DNA of 64,000 nucleotides from Cohnella lupini (GCF_003386205.1 NZ_QRDY01000019.1:1-64000), one strand, 5' to 3'. Counted from the first letter of the stretch, positions 8,466 to 16,774 are shown. Numbers and translations are program-made. Notes: a model not told the origin generated them from the sequence alone.

Positions 8466-8765
8466 TTAGATTCCAACGCCTGCCTGCTGCTTGAGGTTCT
8501 GGATCTCTTCCTCGACATTTTCTTTCACCAATCTGGAATTGTTCCATTCGACTTTCTCCAGTGTCGTGGAAAAAACGATTTTGGCTGTCTTTTCGATCCA
8601 TTCGGCATGATTCCGTTCATGTTGCGAAGCTGATGGGTTCAAAGACACAGATGGCCAATAACTGTGCGTTCCCTGATAAGTTCCACGTCCCCAAATGACA
8701 GTGTCGGCAGTACTCAGAATTTCTATTGCGTGTTTCTCCAAGTCAGCTTAGCAGATTTCAGCTTA
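8466..8765 (-). pseudogene. truncated DHFR-like gene (copy 1 of a duplicated fragment)
   Basis: About 90 codons of a DHFR-family protein: a VIWGRGTYQG motif, then the SASQHERNHAEWIEKTAKIV block. It has no N-terminal beta-strand, an in-frame TAA just before the homology, and an abrupt C-terminal end after LKQQ. It is near-identical in protein to the plus-strand fragment at 42562-43089. The two share even the noncoding bases just before the open part (ATTAGCAAT-CA-AAGAAACAACC), so both descend from one already-truncated copy. Confidence 0.8.
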
Positions 8766-8883
8766 GGTTGTTTCTTATGAATTGCTAATTTATACTGCTC
8801 GTTAGCTGAACGGAGGCAGCCGATCGATTGTGAACAACTGCCTCATGTTTGTTAGTGGAACACCTTGAACGGCAACGGCACGG

Positions 8884-9453
8884 CTATTTCTCCAACTCGT
8901 AGCGCGCCGCGATAATGCCCGACTTGAGCGTTCTGCTGGACAGCAGCTTGAGCCTGATTTTCTCGCCGAAGTCGTGAAATGCCGATTTTCCACTGCCCAA
9001 GATGACCGGACCAATCGTCAGCAGGAATTCGTCGATCAGGCCGAGCTCAAGCAACGTCCTCGCCGCCCCCGGACTGCCGAAGATAACAAGATTTTTGCCT
9101 GGTTGCTCCTTGAGCGCCTTGATTTCCTCAGCGATATTGTCCTTGATCAGCATCGTATTGTTCCATTCGGCATTATCCATAGAGCCAGAAATGACGATCT
9201 TCTTAACATCCTGCACCCATTTGGCATGCTCCATATCGTGCCTCGACGCATTCGGATCGTCGAGCACCATGGGCCAGTGGCTCTCCATCATCCGATACGT
9301 CGTGCGTCCGTATACGGGAGAGCCGACTTCGGCTACGATCTCCTCGGCGTATTTCTCAAATTCCTCGTCGTACGGAATCCAATCCAGTCCTCCGTTCGAA
9401 TCCGACGCATACCCGTCCAACGACACATGCATGAACAATACGAGTTTTCTCAT
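8884..9453 (-). CDS. dihydrofolate reductase family protein
   Basis: A 189-residue intact member of the DHFR/RibD-C superfamily: MRKLVLFMHVSLDGYASD at the N-terminus, PVYGRTTYRMME, then NLVIFGSPGAARTLLELGLI and IGPVILGSGKSAF. The length is normal. GGAGGAG lies 8 nt before the ATG. It is about half identical to the broken neighbour at 8466, which helps define what that copy lost. Cytoplasmic; an NADPH-dependent reductase is inferred from the family, substrate unknown. Confidence 0.88.
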   Translation of the reverse strand: MRKLVLFMHVSLDGYASDSNGGLDWIPYDEEFEKYAEEIVAEVGSPVYGRTTYRMMESHWPMVLDDPNASRHDMEHAKWVQDVKKIVISGSMDNAEWNNTMLIKDNIAEEIKALKEQPGKNLVIFGSPGAARTLLELGLIDEFLLTIGPVILGSGKSAFHDFGEKIRLKLLSSRTLKSGIIAARYELEK

Positions 9454-9659
9454 GTTTGCTTCTCCTCCGATTTCGAATTTAATTGTTCGATTTTTTGGCA
9501 GTAGGCTTGTTTTCTCCTGTTCTCACGTTCACTATAAATCATTACGTTACGTAAGGATCAAGATGAATTTTCAATAAAAACGTTCATGACCCGAATCGGG
9601 TCACAGGCTATGATGAAAATTTATTATAGTCTTTTTTAATTTCACTAAAACTTTCCAAT
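9454..9659. other. intergenic, promoter region of the DHFR-like gene
   Basis: AT-rich and without a gene. It contains a short inverted repeat GACCCGA/TCGGGTC near 9590-9603 whose role is unknown. Confidence 0.3.
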
Positions 9660-9835
9660 ACTAAACAGTGGAACCGAGCGACGTCGTGGCTTTTTGCGGT
9701 GGTTAGACCCCGAAATAAAAACGGACGTGGCAACCTTGAAACACAGGATATAGGACTTCGAGTCCGGATAAAAAAATTTCACTTTCCAGGTTGCCATTCG
9801 GTTCTCCATTTTGGTATCGGAGCGTAGTTTACGTG
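9660..9835 (+). ncRNA. IS110 left end: candidate bridge-RNA region
   Basis: The noncoding segment immediately upstream of the IS110-type transposase start can fold well. TGGCAACCT (9728-9736) pairs perfectly with AGGTTGCCA (9788-9796). They enclose a loop containing a perfect GGACT-TCG-AGTCC hairpin (9753-9765). In IS110-group elements this 5' noncoding end is known to encode the bridge RNA that guides target and donor recognition. Identity as a bridge RNA is inference from position and structure; transcription and the guide loops were not tested. Confidence 0.45.
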
Positions 9836-10270
9836 ATGGATGCGATTCTTAAAAGATGTGCGGGCCTTGATGTTCACCAAGAAACGGTTGTAGCTTGTGT
9901 TTTAACAGGTCCGCTAGAACGCTCTCCTGTTCGAGAAATTAGAACGTTTGGAACAATGACCGAAGACTTGCTTGAGCTTGGCGAGTGGCTGGTGGAACAG
10001 CAATGTTCTCATGTCGCCAAGGAAAGCACAGGTGTCTACTGGAAGCCGGTTTGGAATGTCCTCGAGGCCTTTGACCTTTCTTTGCTCTTAGCTAACGCCT
10101 ATCACATCAAGAATTTGCCGGGTAGGAAAATAGACATGAAAGACGCCGAGTGGATTGCCAAGCTTCTACGATGCGGCCTCATCGAGGGCAGCTTCGTGCC
10201 GCCCCTTGAGATTCGTGAACTCAGTGATCTTACGCGCTACCGCAAGAAGTTAGTTCAGCGGTACCCTTAA
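9836..10270 (+). pseudogene. IS110-family transposase, N-terminal third only
   Basis: The product starts MDAILKRCAGLDVHQ and keeps the RuvC-like DEDD catalytic site: D12, E63 (KESTGVYWK), D100 and D103 (RKIDMKDAEW). Homology stops after about residue 141 (RYRKKLVQ), and three unrelated codons lead to a stop. Full-length IS110 transposases are about 400 aa with a C-terminal catalytic-Ser domain (transposase_20), which is missing. The break at ~10259 abuts the head of an isochorismatase gene on the other strand. The fragment cannot transpose itself, but its RNA-bearing left end is intact enough to note. Confidence 0.85.
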
Positions 10271-10361
10271 TTTCAGCAGGAGCATTTGGCAAGGTAAAGT
10301 CGTTTTGCGTGTCAATCGTGATCAATACGGAAGTGCTCCAATTCGAAGTCGTATAACTCAT
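10230..10361 (-). pseudogene. 5' end of an isochorismatase-family hydrolase gene
   Basis: From the ATG at 10361, preceded by an AGAGGTG ribosome site, the frame reads STSVLITIDTQNDFTLP, the classic N-terminus of isochorismatase-like cysteine hydrolases including the first catalytic Asp. After about 34 residues it crosses the junction with the IS110 fragment (~10260) and stops at 10230. The catalytic Lys and Cys are lost. The promoter and start are preserved, so a short peptide could still be made. Confidence 0.65.
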
Positions 10362-10436
10362 GAAAAGTTCACCTCTTAGTGTCAATTTTGACGAAGATAT
10401 TAGCTGGATTTAGCTTAATAAAGATAGGTGATCTCT

Positions 10437-10553
10437 TCATTTGACAGTCCCGATCTGAACGTCGGTAACTTCCTCAGCCGTCACCGGCTTGGAATTCGCT
10501 TCGCCTTTTTCGTTGAGACCGATGAATTCCCGAATCAGCTGTCGTCTATATAC
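10437..10553 (-). pseudogene. C-terminal remnant of an unidentified protein
   Basis: About 38 codons, closed upstream by a TGA, reading REFIGLNEKGEANSKPVTAE and a VQIGTVK end before the stop at 10437. The composition looks like genuine coding sequence, but there is no start. It sits 76 bp upstream of the isochorismatase head on the same strand, so it may be the end of the gene that preceded it. I do not recognise the family. Confidence 0.35.
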
Positions 10554-10602
10554 ACGAAGTCATAATGAACTCAAACTAATTTGACGAAGAGGTGTTTTGA
10601 AA

Positions 10603-11019
10603 ATGGCATTAACGTCCGCATTCACGAGCTTCAACCTGCCTGTAAAAAACGTAGAACAATCGAAAGCGTTCTTCACAGGACTCGGATTCGAACTCAACCC
10701 GCAATACCCGGATAACGAGAATTCGGTAGCCATCGTGATCGGCGACAACCTGCAGGTCATGCTGATCAATCAAACATTCTTTAATATGCTCACGGAGAAG
10801 GAATCCGTCGATACGAGCAAGTATGCGCAGATGACGATCGCATTGGCCTTCGAGAGCCGGGAAAAGGTAGATGAAATCGTGAATACCGCGGTCTCCTTGG
10901 GCGGGAAATTGCACGCTGAACCTGAAGATCATGGATTCATGTATCATTGGGGTTTCGTGGACTTGGACGGCCATCTGTGGGCCATTAACTACATGAACTT
11001 AGAGGCGGCACAAGGTTAA
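10603..11019 (+). CDS. VOC family protein (glyoxalase fold)
   Basis: A 138-residue vicinal-oxygen-chelate protein of the PhnB/YaeR-like single-domain type. The N-terminal half reads FTSFNLPVKNVEQSKAFFTG. The second half ends HWGFVDLDGHLWAINYMN, where most metal-binding members have E and this one has N after Ile. The metal site may therefore be altered. AAGAGGTG lies 8 nt before the ATG at 10603; a TTG two codons earlier is less well spaced. It is convergent with the SRPBCC gene and shares a terminator with it. Confidence 0.85.
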   Translation: MALTSAFTSFNLPVKNVEQSKAFFTGLGFELNPQYPDNENSVAIVIGDNLQVMLINQTFFNMLTEKESVDTSKYAQMTIALAFESREKVDEIVNTAVSLGGKLHAEPEDHGFMYHWGFVDLDGHLWAINYMNLEAAQG

Positions 11020-11050
11020 GGCTAACGGGGAGTACGCTCGTACCGCGGTT

Positions 11051-11090
11051 CAAAAAGAAAGACGCCGGGCATCTTCCCCGGCGTCTTCTT
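11051..11090. terminator. shared bidirectional terminator
   Basis: Perfect 11-bp stem AAGACGCCGGG/CCCGGCGTCTT. The minus strand continues with TTTCTTTTTG and the plus strand with CTTC. It lies between the convergent VOC and SRPBCC genes. Confidence 0.8.
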
Positions 11091-11098
11091 CGCGATGA

Positions 11099-11524
11099 TT
11101 AGTTTTGTTCGGTATAGGTTTGGAAATTGTCCATGATCGCTTGCCAGCCTGCTTGCTGGAACTCGACGGGATTGGAGCTTTCCGCGTCGAACGTTTCAAT
11201 GACCTTCGTCTCGTTCCCTTGATCGATGAAAGCAATATCCACTCTTCTTCCGTCTTCCATGGTGTAGCCGATCGCCTCATGCCGATTCACGACATCGTAG
11301 ACGCCGCCAAAATCAAAGCCCATACTGCCATCTTTCGCTTCCATCCGCGTCAGAAACTTGCCGCCGACCCGCAGATCGTTTTCGGCTCTCGGCGCATGCC
11401 AGTCCGCGGACGCTTGATTCCACTTCGTGATGTGATCCCGCTCGGTCCAATAGCGCCATACCTTCTCGACAGGGGCTTGAATGACGGCTTGCACGGTTAC
11501 TTTCGTCGGTTGACTCGATTCCAT
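11099..11524 (-). CDS. SRPBCC (AHSA1/START-like) domain protein
   Basis: A 141-residue START-fold protein of the AHSA1 group. It shows the usual VQAVIQAPVEKVWRYWTE opening, a central GGKFLTRMEAKDGS segment, and a QQAGWQAIMDNF C-terminal helix. The pocket binds hydrophobic ligands in family members; no catalytic residues are defined. It follows the ECF sigma gene by 76 bp in the same direction, and such pairs are common in Bacillales and Actinobacteria. An AGAGGTG ribosome site lies about 11 nt upstream. Confidence 0.85.
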   Translation of the reverse strand: MESSQPTKVTVQAVIQAPVEKVWRYWTERDHITKWNQASADWHAPRAENDLRVGGKFLTRMEAKDGSMGFDFGGVYDVVNRHEAIGYTMEDGRRVDIAFIDQGNETKVIETFDAESSNPVEFQQAGWQAIMDNFQTYTEQN

Positions 11525-11600
11525 TTTAAATAGACACCTCTCTCATGATATTCGTCGTTTGGTTATTCTCAATGATATAGACGTAAGCTAATGATGAAAT

Positions 11601-12557
11601 TCATCGGTCAATTCGCTCAGGCAGCCCAAATCGAGAAAATAATGGCGTATGAATGAAGTTTTGAACGTGCAGGATTTGATTTTCTTTGGTTTCGATGACG
11701 TGAATGCCCCAGGGTACCAGGCCAGAGCCCTCTTTGTCCGGCATATACTGGGCCAAGGCCGGATAACCGCCATTCACCGTAATGGGCACAAATCGCGAAC
11801 CTTCGCAATGCCAGCGAGTAAGCGAATAGAAGGCGGACAAATCTTCCTTGCCGCGGATCCACATCTCGAAGGGCGGCATCGACATGCAGCCTTCCTCGTG
11901 GAACAACGCGACGAGCGCAGCAATATCGAATCGCTCGAAAGCCTCCACATACCGGGACAGCAGCTGCTGATCCGGTTGAACGACCATGCTGCTGAGCTCA
12001 TCCGAGCGAAGCTGCGCCCGGTCCATCGTCTCTCGGGCTCTTTGCAAGGCGCTGTTCACCGCTGCCGGCGACATCGCCAACGTTTCCGCGATCTGCTTAG
12101 AGGACCATTCAAATACATCCTTCAAAATGAGTACCGCACGCTGCCGCGGAGGCAAGGTCTGCAAGAGAGCGATGAAGCACAGTTGAAGGGTATCTCTGCG
12201 GACGAGCCGATCCTCCGGACTGCCCCCAAAGTCGGTAGACGGCCAGATCCAGGCAGAGTCCGGCAGCGTGTCGCGCGGCTCGACGATGGCGACGGCCGGG
12301 TCGAACAGGTCAACGGGAAGCACGCGGCGTTTGGATTGTCGTAGCTTGTCCAAGCAAAAGTTGGAGGCAATCCGATAGACCCAAGTTTTGAACGAGGAAT
12401 CCTGTCTGAACGTGCTCCAGCTCTGCCAGACCCGAATACTCGTCTCCTGAACGGCATCGTCCGCATCGTCCATGGAGCCTAGCATTCGGTAACAGAACGA
12501 GGTTAAGCCCGGCTTCAAGCTTGCAAATAATGGTTCGTCAAATACGGTCTCGTTCAT
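11601..12557 (-). CDS. ECF-type sigma-70 factor with C-terminal SnoaL-like domain
   Basis: A 318-residue sigma factor. Region 2 (~residues 12-75) has YRMLGSMDDADDAVQET and the FKTWVYRIASNFCLDKLR helix. Region 4 (~130-190) has LPPRQRAVLILKDVFEWSS. The extra C-terminal ~120 residues (from about 195) form a SnoaL/NTF2-like domain. This layout is seen in the SigJ/SigG-like ECF groups, where the fused domain replaces a separate anti-sigma factor. No anti-sigma gene is adjacent. The gene leads the short unit with the SRPBCC gene. The signal is unknown. Confidence 0.88.
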   Translation of the reverse strand: MNETVFDEPLFASLKPGLTSFCYRMLGSMDDADDAVQETSIRVWQSWSTFRQDSSFKTWVYRIASNFCLDKLRQSKRRVLPVDLFDPAVAIVEPRDTLPDSAWIWPSTDFGGSPEDRLVRRDTLQLCFIALLQTLPPRQRAVLILKDVFEWSSKQIAETLAMSPAAVNSALQRARETMDRAQLRSDELSSMVVQPDQQLLSRYVEAFERFDIAALVALFHEEGCMSMPPFEMWIRGKEDLSAFYSLTRWHCEGSRFVPITVNGGYPALAQYMPDKEGSGLVPWGIHVIETKENQILHVQNFIHTPLFSRFGLPERIDR

Positions 12558-12667
12558 CGCGGCCTCCCTTAACGATCTCCCCGAAGGGTGGTACCTTCAT
12601 TATATGCAATGAAGCGGACAGCCTCAATCTGAATAAATATGATTCCTGTCTTTTAATGAAGTTCTCC

Positions 12668-12709
12668 AAATAACAAAAACACGACCTATGGGCCGTGTTT
12701 TTGTTATTT
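12668..12709. terminator. strong bidirectional terminator
   Basis: A stem of ~19 bp (AAATAACAAAAACACG... paired with CGTGTTTTTGTTATTT, TAT loop, one mismatch). It lies 45 bp after the stop of the Old Yellow Enzyme gene. Confidence 0.8.
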
Positions 12710-12753
12710 GGGTAATCGGGCGGTCATCACTTGAACAGTGTGAAGATCCGTGG

Positions 12754-13872
12754 CTATTTATTTTTCACTAAATCATGCCCATACAATTCTTCGTCCTTTA
12801 GATTAGGAGTAGGACCCAATATATTTTCTAAAGATGATTCCATCGGAAGACCATTCTCTGCTTTGAAAACCCAGTCATGATTAGCTAGTGCCGCTTTTCC
12901 TAGTGAAATCAAATCTGAACCTGCCTCCAGCGCCCTTTCGGCATCCTCTGGCTGATCCAGTTGGCCATTAGCAATAACAGTCGTTTTTCCATATTTTTTC
13001 GCTAATTCAGCAAGCGTCGAACCGCTATCCCCGAAGGCCGGTAAAAGGGCATTATATTCAGTGATGTGGATATAATCCGGCTTTTCTGCGCCAATGGCTT
13101 CGAAAATGGTTCTTGCGTCTTCTTCACCATTCGCCCACTTGTGCACAAAGTAATTGGCTTTAGCTTGCGAAATTCGAACGCCGACAACAAAACGTTGACC
13201 CACTTTTTGCTTGACGGCTCTAATAATTTCGGTTGTAAAACGTACACGGTTCTCAGTTGATCCGCCATATTCATCTTGACGTAGATTTGTGAAATCCGTC
13301 AAAAATTCGTCCACTAAATAACCGGCAGCCGCGTGAATCTCTACCCCGTCGAACCCTGCTTGTTCGGCTCTTAAAGCTGATTCCGCAAAACCGGCTATGA
13401 TAGCTTTGATTTCTGCTAGTGTAAGTTCCTTCGGAGTTAAATACTCGCCGCCATTACCTCCAAATGCTTGTGGTTGCTCACCGTGAGGCTTCACAACCGA
13501 AGGAGCCACTGTCCCCTCTTTATAAATATTACCAATAGAGAGAGCCCCAGCATGGGCAATTTGCAATATAATTTTACCACCCTTGGCATGAACAGCTTCA
13601 GTTACTTGTTTCCAAGCTCCGACATGCTCAACATTTGCGATTCCTGGTTGATGACTATATCCTTGACTGTATTCTTCATCTGGGTATGTTCCTTCGGTAA
13701 TCATAAGACCAAACCCACCCGCAGCATAGCTTTGATAATACCGCGCCATTCTATCGTTTGCATTTCCATTCTTTTCGGCAGATATGCGAGTCATCGGGGC
13801 AACTACTGCTCGGTTTTTCAAGGTAAGACTTCCTAGATTATAGGTTGAAAGAAGTTTTTTAGGTGTTGTCAT
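12754..13872 (-). CDS. Old Yellow Enzyme family NADH:flavin oxidoreductase / alkene reductase
   Basis: A 372-residue TIM-barrel FMN enzyme of the OYE family (NemA/YqjM-like). Evidence: LKNRAVVAPMTRISAE with the FMN-contacting segment, GFGLMITEGTYPDE, a full barrel including FDGVEIHAAAGYLVDEFLTD, and a late ANGQLDQPEDAERALEAGSDLISLGKAAL flavin-phosphate region. It reduces activated C=C bonds using NAD(P)H. The ATG at 13872 has AAAGGAG 9 nt upstream; upstream codons are rejected. It lies downstream of an HxlR regulator on the same strand, the usual partner of electrophile-responsive reductases. Cytoplasmic. Confidence 0.92.
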   Translation of the reverse strand: MTTPKKLLSTYNLGSLTLKNRAVVAPMTRISAEKNGNANDRMARYYQSYAAGGFGLMITEGTYPDEEYSQGYSHQPGIANVEHVGAWKQVTEAVHAKGGKIILQIAHAGALSIGNIYKEGTVAPSVVKPHGEQPQAFGGNGGEYLTPKELTLAEIKAIIAGFAESALRAEQAGFDGVEIHAAAGYLVDEFLTDFTNLRQDEYGGSTENRVRFTTEIIRAVKQKVGQRFVVGVRISQAKANYFVHKWANGEEDARTIFEAIGAEKPDYIHITEYNALLPAFGDSGSTLAELAKKYGKTTVIANGQLDQPEDAERALEAGSDLISLGKAALANHDWVFKAENGLPMESSLENILGPTPNLKDEELYGHDLVKNK

Positions 13873-14065
13873 GAAAAGTATCTCCTTTGATGCCAAAAGT
13901 TATTTTTCCAAAAAAATGATTCGTAATATATCCTAAGTCGGGAGCCGAACCGTAAATTTCCTCGGCACTAGCGTCCCCCTCTAAGTCACCAAGTATGTGA
14001 AACAAACAGTGGTTATGCTTTTGTGGCCACGAGAGTCATTATGGGTTATATGTTTCTAAATGAAA

Positions 14066-14133
14066 AGTACTTACCTTCTGGTTACATAGTAACTGAAAGG
14101 TGATATTTTATGCCTAACGCATCAAATGATTGA
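14066..14133 (+). promoter_or_regulatory. orphan HxlR-type operator with ribosome site and 7-codon frame
   Basis: AGTACTTAC (14066-14074) is followed by the perfect inverted repeat GTTAC-ATA-GTAAC (14081-14093), resembling the dyads bound by HxlR/YodB regulators. An AAAGGTG ribosome site follows, then an ATG at 14110 that closes after seven codons. The arrangement looks like the head of a plus-strand HxlR-controlled gene whose body has been lost. It could also serve the minus-strand OYE gene. Confidence 0.4.
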
Positions 14134-14166
14134 TATGGAATAACATTCCAATTCTTATCGCCTTGA

Positions 14167-14499
14167 TTATTTGAGACTTTCGTTTTCAAGTGTTTTCTGC
14201 GAATAATCTTTTCCCCAAGCGCATAATGCCCTTAGCATAGGTTCGAGAGTCTGACCAATTTCCGTTATTGAATATTCGACTTTAGGTGGTCTCTGATTAT
14301 ACACCTTTCGACTAATCAGTTTATCGTGCTCTAACTCCTTAAGGCTTTGGATGAGCATTTTCTGCGAAATGGATTGCAGAAGCGTTTTCAGTTCCCCGGT
14401 TCGTTTAGGACCTTTTATTAAAAAATATATAATCAACGGCTTCCATTTTCCACCAATGAAATCCAAAGTTATTTCTAAATCACAAACATAAGTTTTCAT
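14167..14499 (-). CDS. HxlR family transcriptional regulator
   Basis: A 110-residue winged-helix HxlR/YodB-type regulator. It has a Cys at position 6 (MKTYVCDLEITLDFIGGKW), the position of the redox-sensing Cys in YodB, CatR and HypR. The KRTGELKTLLQSISQKMLI recognition helix and a QRPPKVEYSITEIG wing are present. It precedes the OYE gene in the same orientation, so sensing of quinones, aldehydes or disulfide stress and control of that reductase is the likely job. This is inferred from family and position. Confidence 0.88.
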   Translation of the reverse strand: MKTYVCDLEITLDFIGGKWKPLIIYFLIKGPKRTGELKTLLQSISQKMLIQSLKELEHDKLISRKVYNQRPPKVEYSITEIGQTLEPMLRALCAWGKDYSQKTLENESLK

Positions 14500-14676
14500 T
14501 TCTTATATAACATCTCCTGAACTTAGTTTTCATCATTAATCGATGTATAACGGTATCCTTATCAAATGGCAGTCATTCGACATTTTTGCCGGAAGTGAAG
14601 AACTTGATCCCTGGGATGTCGAATCAGACTACCTAAGTTAAATAATTGGGGTATTTAGCGGTTCTGTTAATAGTTA

Positions 14677-16353
14677 TTATTTCGTGACGATAAAGTTAGG
14701 GATATTTTTTTCAAGATATTTAATTCTTTCCGAATAATCTTGTTTTGCAAAAGTTTCCGAAAGTATATGGCTCGACACTAACAAGTCATAAAATGATTTC
14801 AGCATCTGGGCTGATATAGCGGAAGTAATCATCATTCTTTGACCGTCGATCAGGACGGAAGATAATTGTTCAGGCTGTATAAGTTCAATCTGTACGCCGT
14901 TCCTGTCGATTATGAAATACATCTCCTTTACGTTTTCAAACACTAAATGATTTACTTCTGCCCCGTTTGCCAAGCGACTCTGAACTTCTTCCATGGAATA
15001 GCCCGGAATCGGATCATTGATCAGCAGCCATTTTGCAAAATCTTTTGCATCGACTTCATCTGTATCGTATTTTTTCCAAACCTCGCCATTATCTTTGCTT
15101 ATCTGTATTGTGTTATCCCTCATGACACGAAGATATATTTCGTTGTCCATATAAACTGCACGATACTTGGATTCCATAAGGCTGTCTATCAACTTCGGCA
15201 CATCATATTTCTTGTTGTATGTTAAATCGTGCGGCATTAAATCTGTAATGGTGGCACCTTGAGATAATACGGGCACTACATTCGTAGTGATGGCACCATG
15301 AGATAATGCGGGCACTATTTCGGCTGAAGGTTCGGCTGCAGCACTGTCGACATCCGTAACAGCTTCCGTTTTATCCCAAGCAGAAGTCGCGAAGATGGTA
15401 ACGACACCGGCTACAAGCCCAATAGCGAGCAGCATCGTGGCGATCGTGATTTTCTTGGTTTTCATAATCGATATAATCCTTTCTTCGGTCGAGTTTTTGG
15501 AAAAGCTACTCATCATCGGCGACAAACCGATTTTCTTTTCTTCCAAACGTACAATTGCCCTAGCATAGGTAGGTTTCGTGTTTTCTCCGAATTTCCGTAT
15601 GACTGTTTCATCACAGAATAGCTCGATATCACGGTTGGCAAGAATATACATGACCCATACTAAAGGGTTGAACCAATGGACGCATACGCTAGCGGCAAGA
15701 ATCCATTTTGTTAATGTGTCGAACCGCTTGATGTGCGTAAATTCGTGGGTCAGGATAAGCGCAAGTTGTTCCTCATCGTCATAATCTAAATTTTTCGGCA
15801 AGAGTACAACAGGTCGAAAAATACCGTATGTAAGCGGAGTTGAAATATGATCTAGTTGCCTGATTTGAACATTTCGCCATAACAAATTTGAATGCTGCCA
15901 TTTTCTTATAAAATCATTTCTATTAGGAACAGCCATTTTGTAGATTTTGCGATACCTTAAATGCGGAATGATAAAAAATAAAGCACATAACGTAAAACCA
16001 ACTAACCACACCCATACAATTGGCGATATTTGTGAAGCCGTCTCCAATGGCATAATCGGCGCGGTCAAATGTTCCGTAATTGGTGGCATGATTACCGTAG
16101 TTCCATTAATAAATGTTGAACTTTCCGACGTAGAAATCAATTTGGGCACTGTGAACATTCTGCTTAAATGTTCCGCTGCGGTAAAAATGCTAAATGGCGA
16201 TTGAACTGTAACAGGCACAAGCAATTGAACTAGCGCAACAGCCCAAAGAAACATAAAGGTCATTTTAGGCAGCCTGTGAATAAGCAAGGAACGTAAGAAA
16301 ATAACTGCAAGTATAAAGACGGAAGCCGAGATACTTAGTTGAAGTAACGACAT
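14677..16353 (-). CDS. blaR1: BlaR1-like M56 sensor peptidase with an unrecognised C-terminal domain
   Basis: A 558-residue M56 membrane metallopeptidase. It has four hydrophobic segments (about 5-20, 35-55, 110-130, 305-327) and the zinc motif HEFTH at 203-207, with the downstream ELFCDE acidic ligand near 244-249. In BlaR1/MecR1 signalling this peptidase relieves BlaI repression. The extracellular part (~330-558) carries no SxxK penicillin-binding motif, so the signal is probably not a beta-lactam. A 39-bp tandem duplication (15252-15316) gives two similar 13-residue units (ALSHGAITTNVVP / VLSQGATITDLMP). It starts 9 bp after the blaI stop, in one operon. Confidence 0.88.
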   Translation of the reverse strand: MSLLQLSISASVFILAVIFLRSLLIHRLPKMTFMFLWAVALVQLLVPVTVQSPFSIFTAAEHLSRMFTVPKLISTSESSTFINGTTVIMPPITEHLTAPIMPLETASQISPIVWVWLVGFTLCALFFIIPHLRYRKIYKMAVPNRNDFIRKWQHSNLLWRNVQIRQLDHISTPLTYGIFRPVVLLPKNLDYDDEEQLALILTHEFTHIKRFDTLTKWILAASVCVHWFNPLVWVMYILANRDIELFCDETVIRKFGENTKPTYARAIVRLEEKKIGLSPMMSSFSKNSTEERIISIMKTKKITIATMLLAIGLVAGVVTIFATSAWDKTEAVTDVDSAAAEPSAEIVPALSHGAITTNVVPVLSQGATITDLMPHDLTYNKKYDVPKLIDSLMESKYRAVYMDNEIYLRVMRDNTIQISKDNGEVWKKYDTDEVDAKDFAKWLLINDPIPGYSMEEVQSRLANGAEVNHLVFENVKEMYFIIDRNGVQIELIQPEQLSSVLIDGQRMMITSAISAQMLKSFYDLLVSSHILSETFAKQDYSERIKYLEKNIPNFIVTK

Positions 16354-16362
16354 TCCCTCACC

Positions 16363-16722
16363 TCATTCCATGCTATCGATAAGACGTTTCAAGCGGCTAA
16401 TTTCTTCTGTCGACAGTCGTTTCTGTCCCAACAATGAAGCAATCAGTCTGTCGGGGGCGCCATCATACATTTTATTAATCAGTTCCGTTGTTTCGTGTTC
16501 TTGCGCCTGCTCTCGAGTAACAACCGCATGGCAAACGAAATTAGGCTCATGCCGCTCTATCGCCCCTTTATCAAGGCATCTCTTGATAATGGTGTACGTT
16601 GTTGTTTTACTCCAACCTACTTTTTCTTTTGTCATTTCCGCAATTCTCTTTGCGGGGGTATCGCCATCTCTCCACAAGATTTCCATGATATTAAGTTCGC
16701 TATCGAATAGTTTCATAATCAA
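16363..16722 (-). CDS. blaI: BlaI/MecI/CopY family repressor
   Basis: A ~119-residue winged-helix repressor: FDSELNIMEILWRDGDTPAKRI, the GWSKTTTYTIIKRCLDKGAI recognition region, and a C-terminal dimerisation helix. It would bind the two palindromes just upstream and so control itself and the BlaR1-like peptidase. The start is ambiguous: a TTG at 16722 is 9 nt after GAGG, while the ATG at 16716 is 15 nt away, so the TTG is favoured. The family normally senses cell-wall damage through its partner peptidase. Confidence 0.9.
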   Translation of the reverse strand: MIMKLFDSELNIMEILWRDGDTPAKRIAEMTKEKVGWSKTTTYTIIKRCLDKGAIERHEPNFVCHAVVTREQAQEHETTELINKMYDGAPDRLIASLLGQKRLSTEEISRLKRLIDSME

Positions 16723-16745
16723 CTGAATACACCTCGTTCATCATT

Positions 16746-16763
16746 ATTCTACTGCTGTAGAAT
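16746..16763. promoter_or_regulatory. BlaI operator 1
   Basis: Perfect palindrome ATTCTACTGCTGTAGAAT (7-bp arms), matching the TAC-N-GTA style of BlaI/CopY boxes. It lies 24 bp upstream of blaI. Confidence 0.8.
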
Positions 16764-16774
16764 CATATTTCATT

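Noticed and set aside
8466..9453. DHFR-like genes considered as trimethoprim-resistance folA copies
   Set aside because: They belong to the RibD-C-type branch common in Bacillales and lack the FolA N-terminal signature, so a housekeeping or resistance DHFR role is not supported.
11649..12344. 231-codon open frame on the plus strand
   Set aside because: Antisense to the ECF sigma gene; no plausible product.
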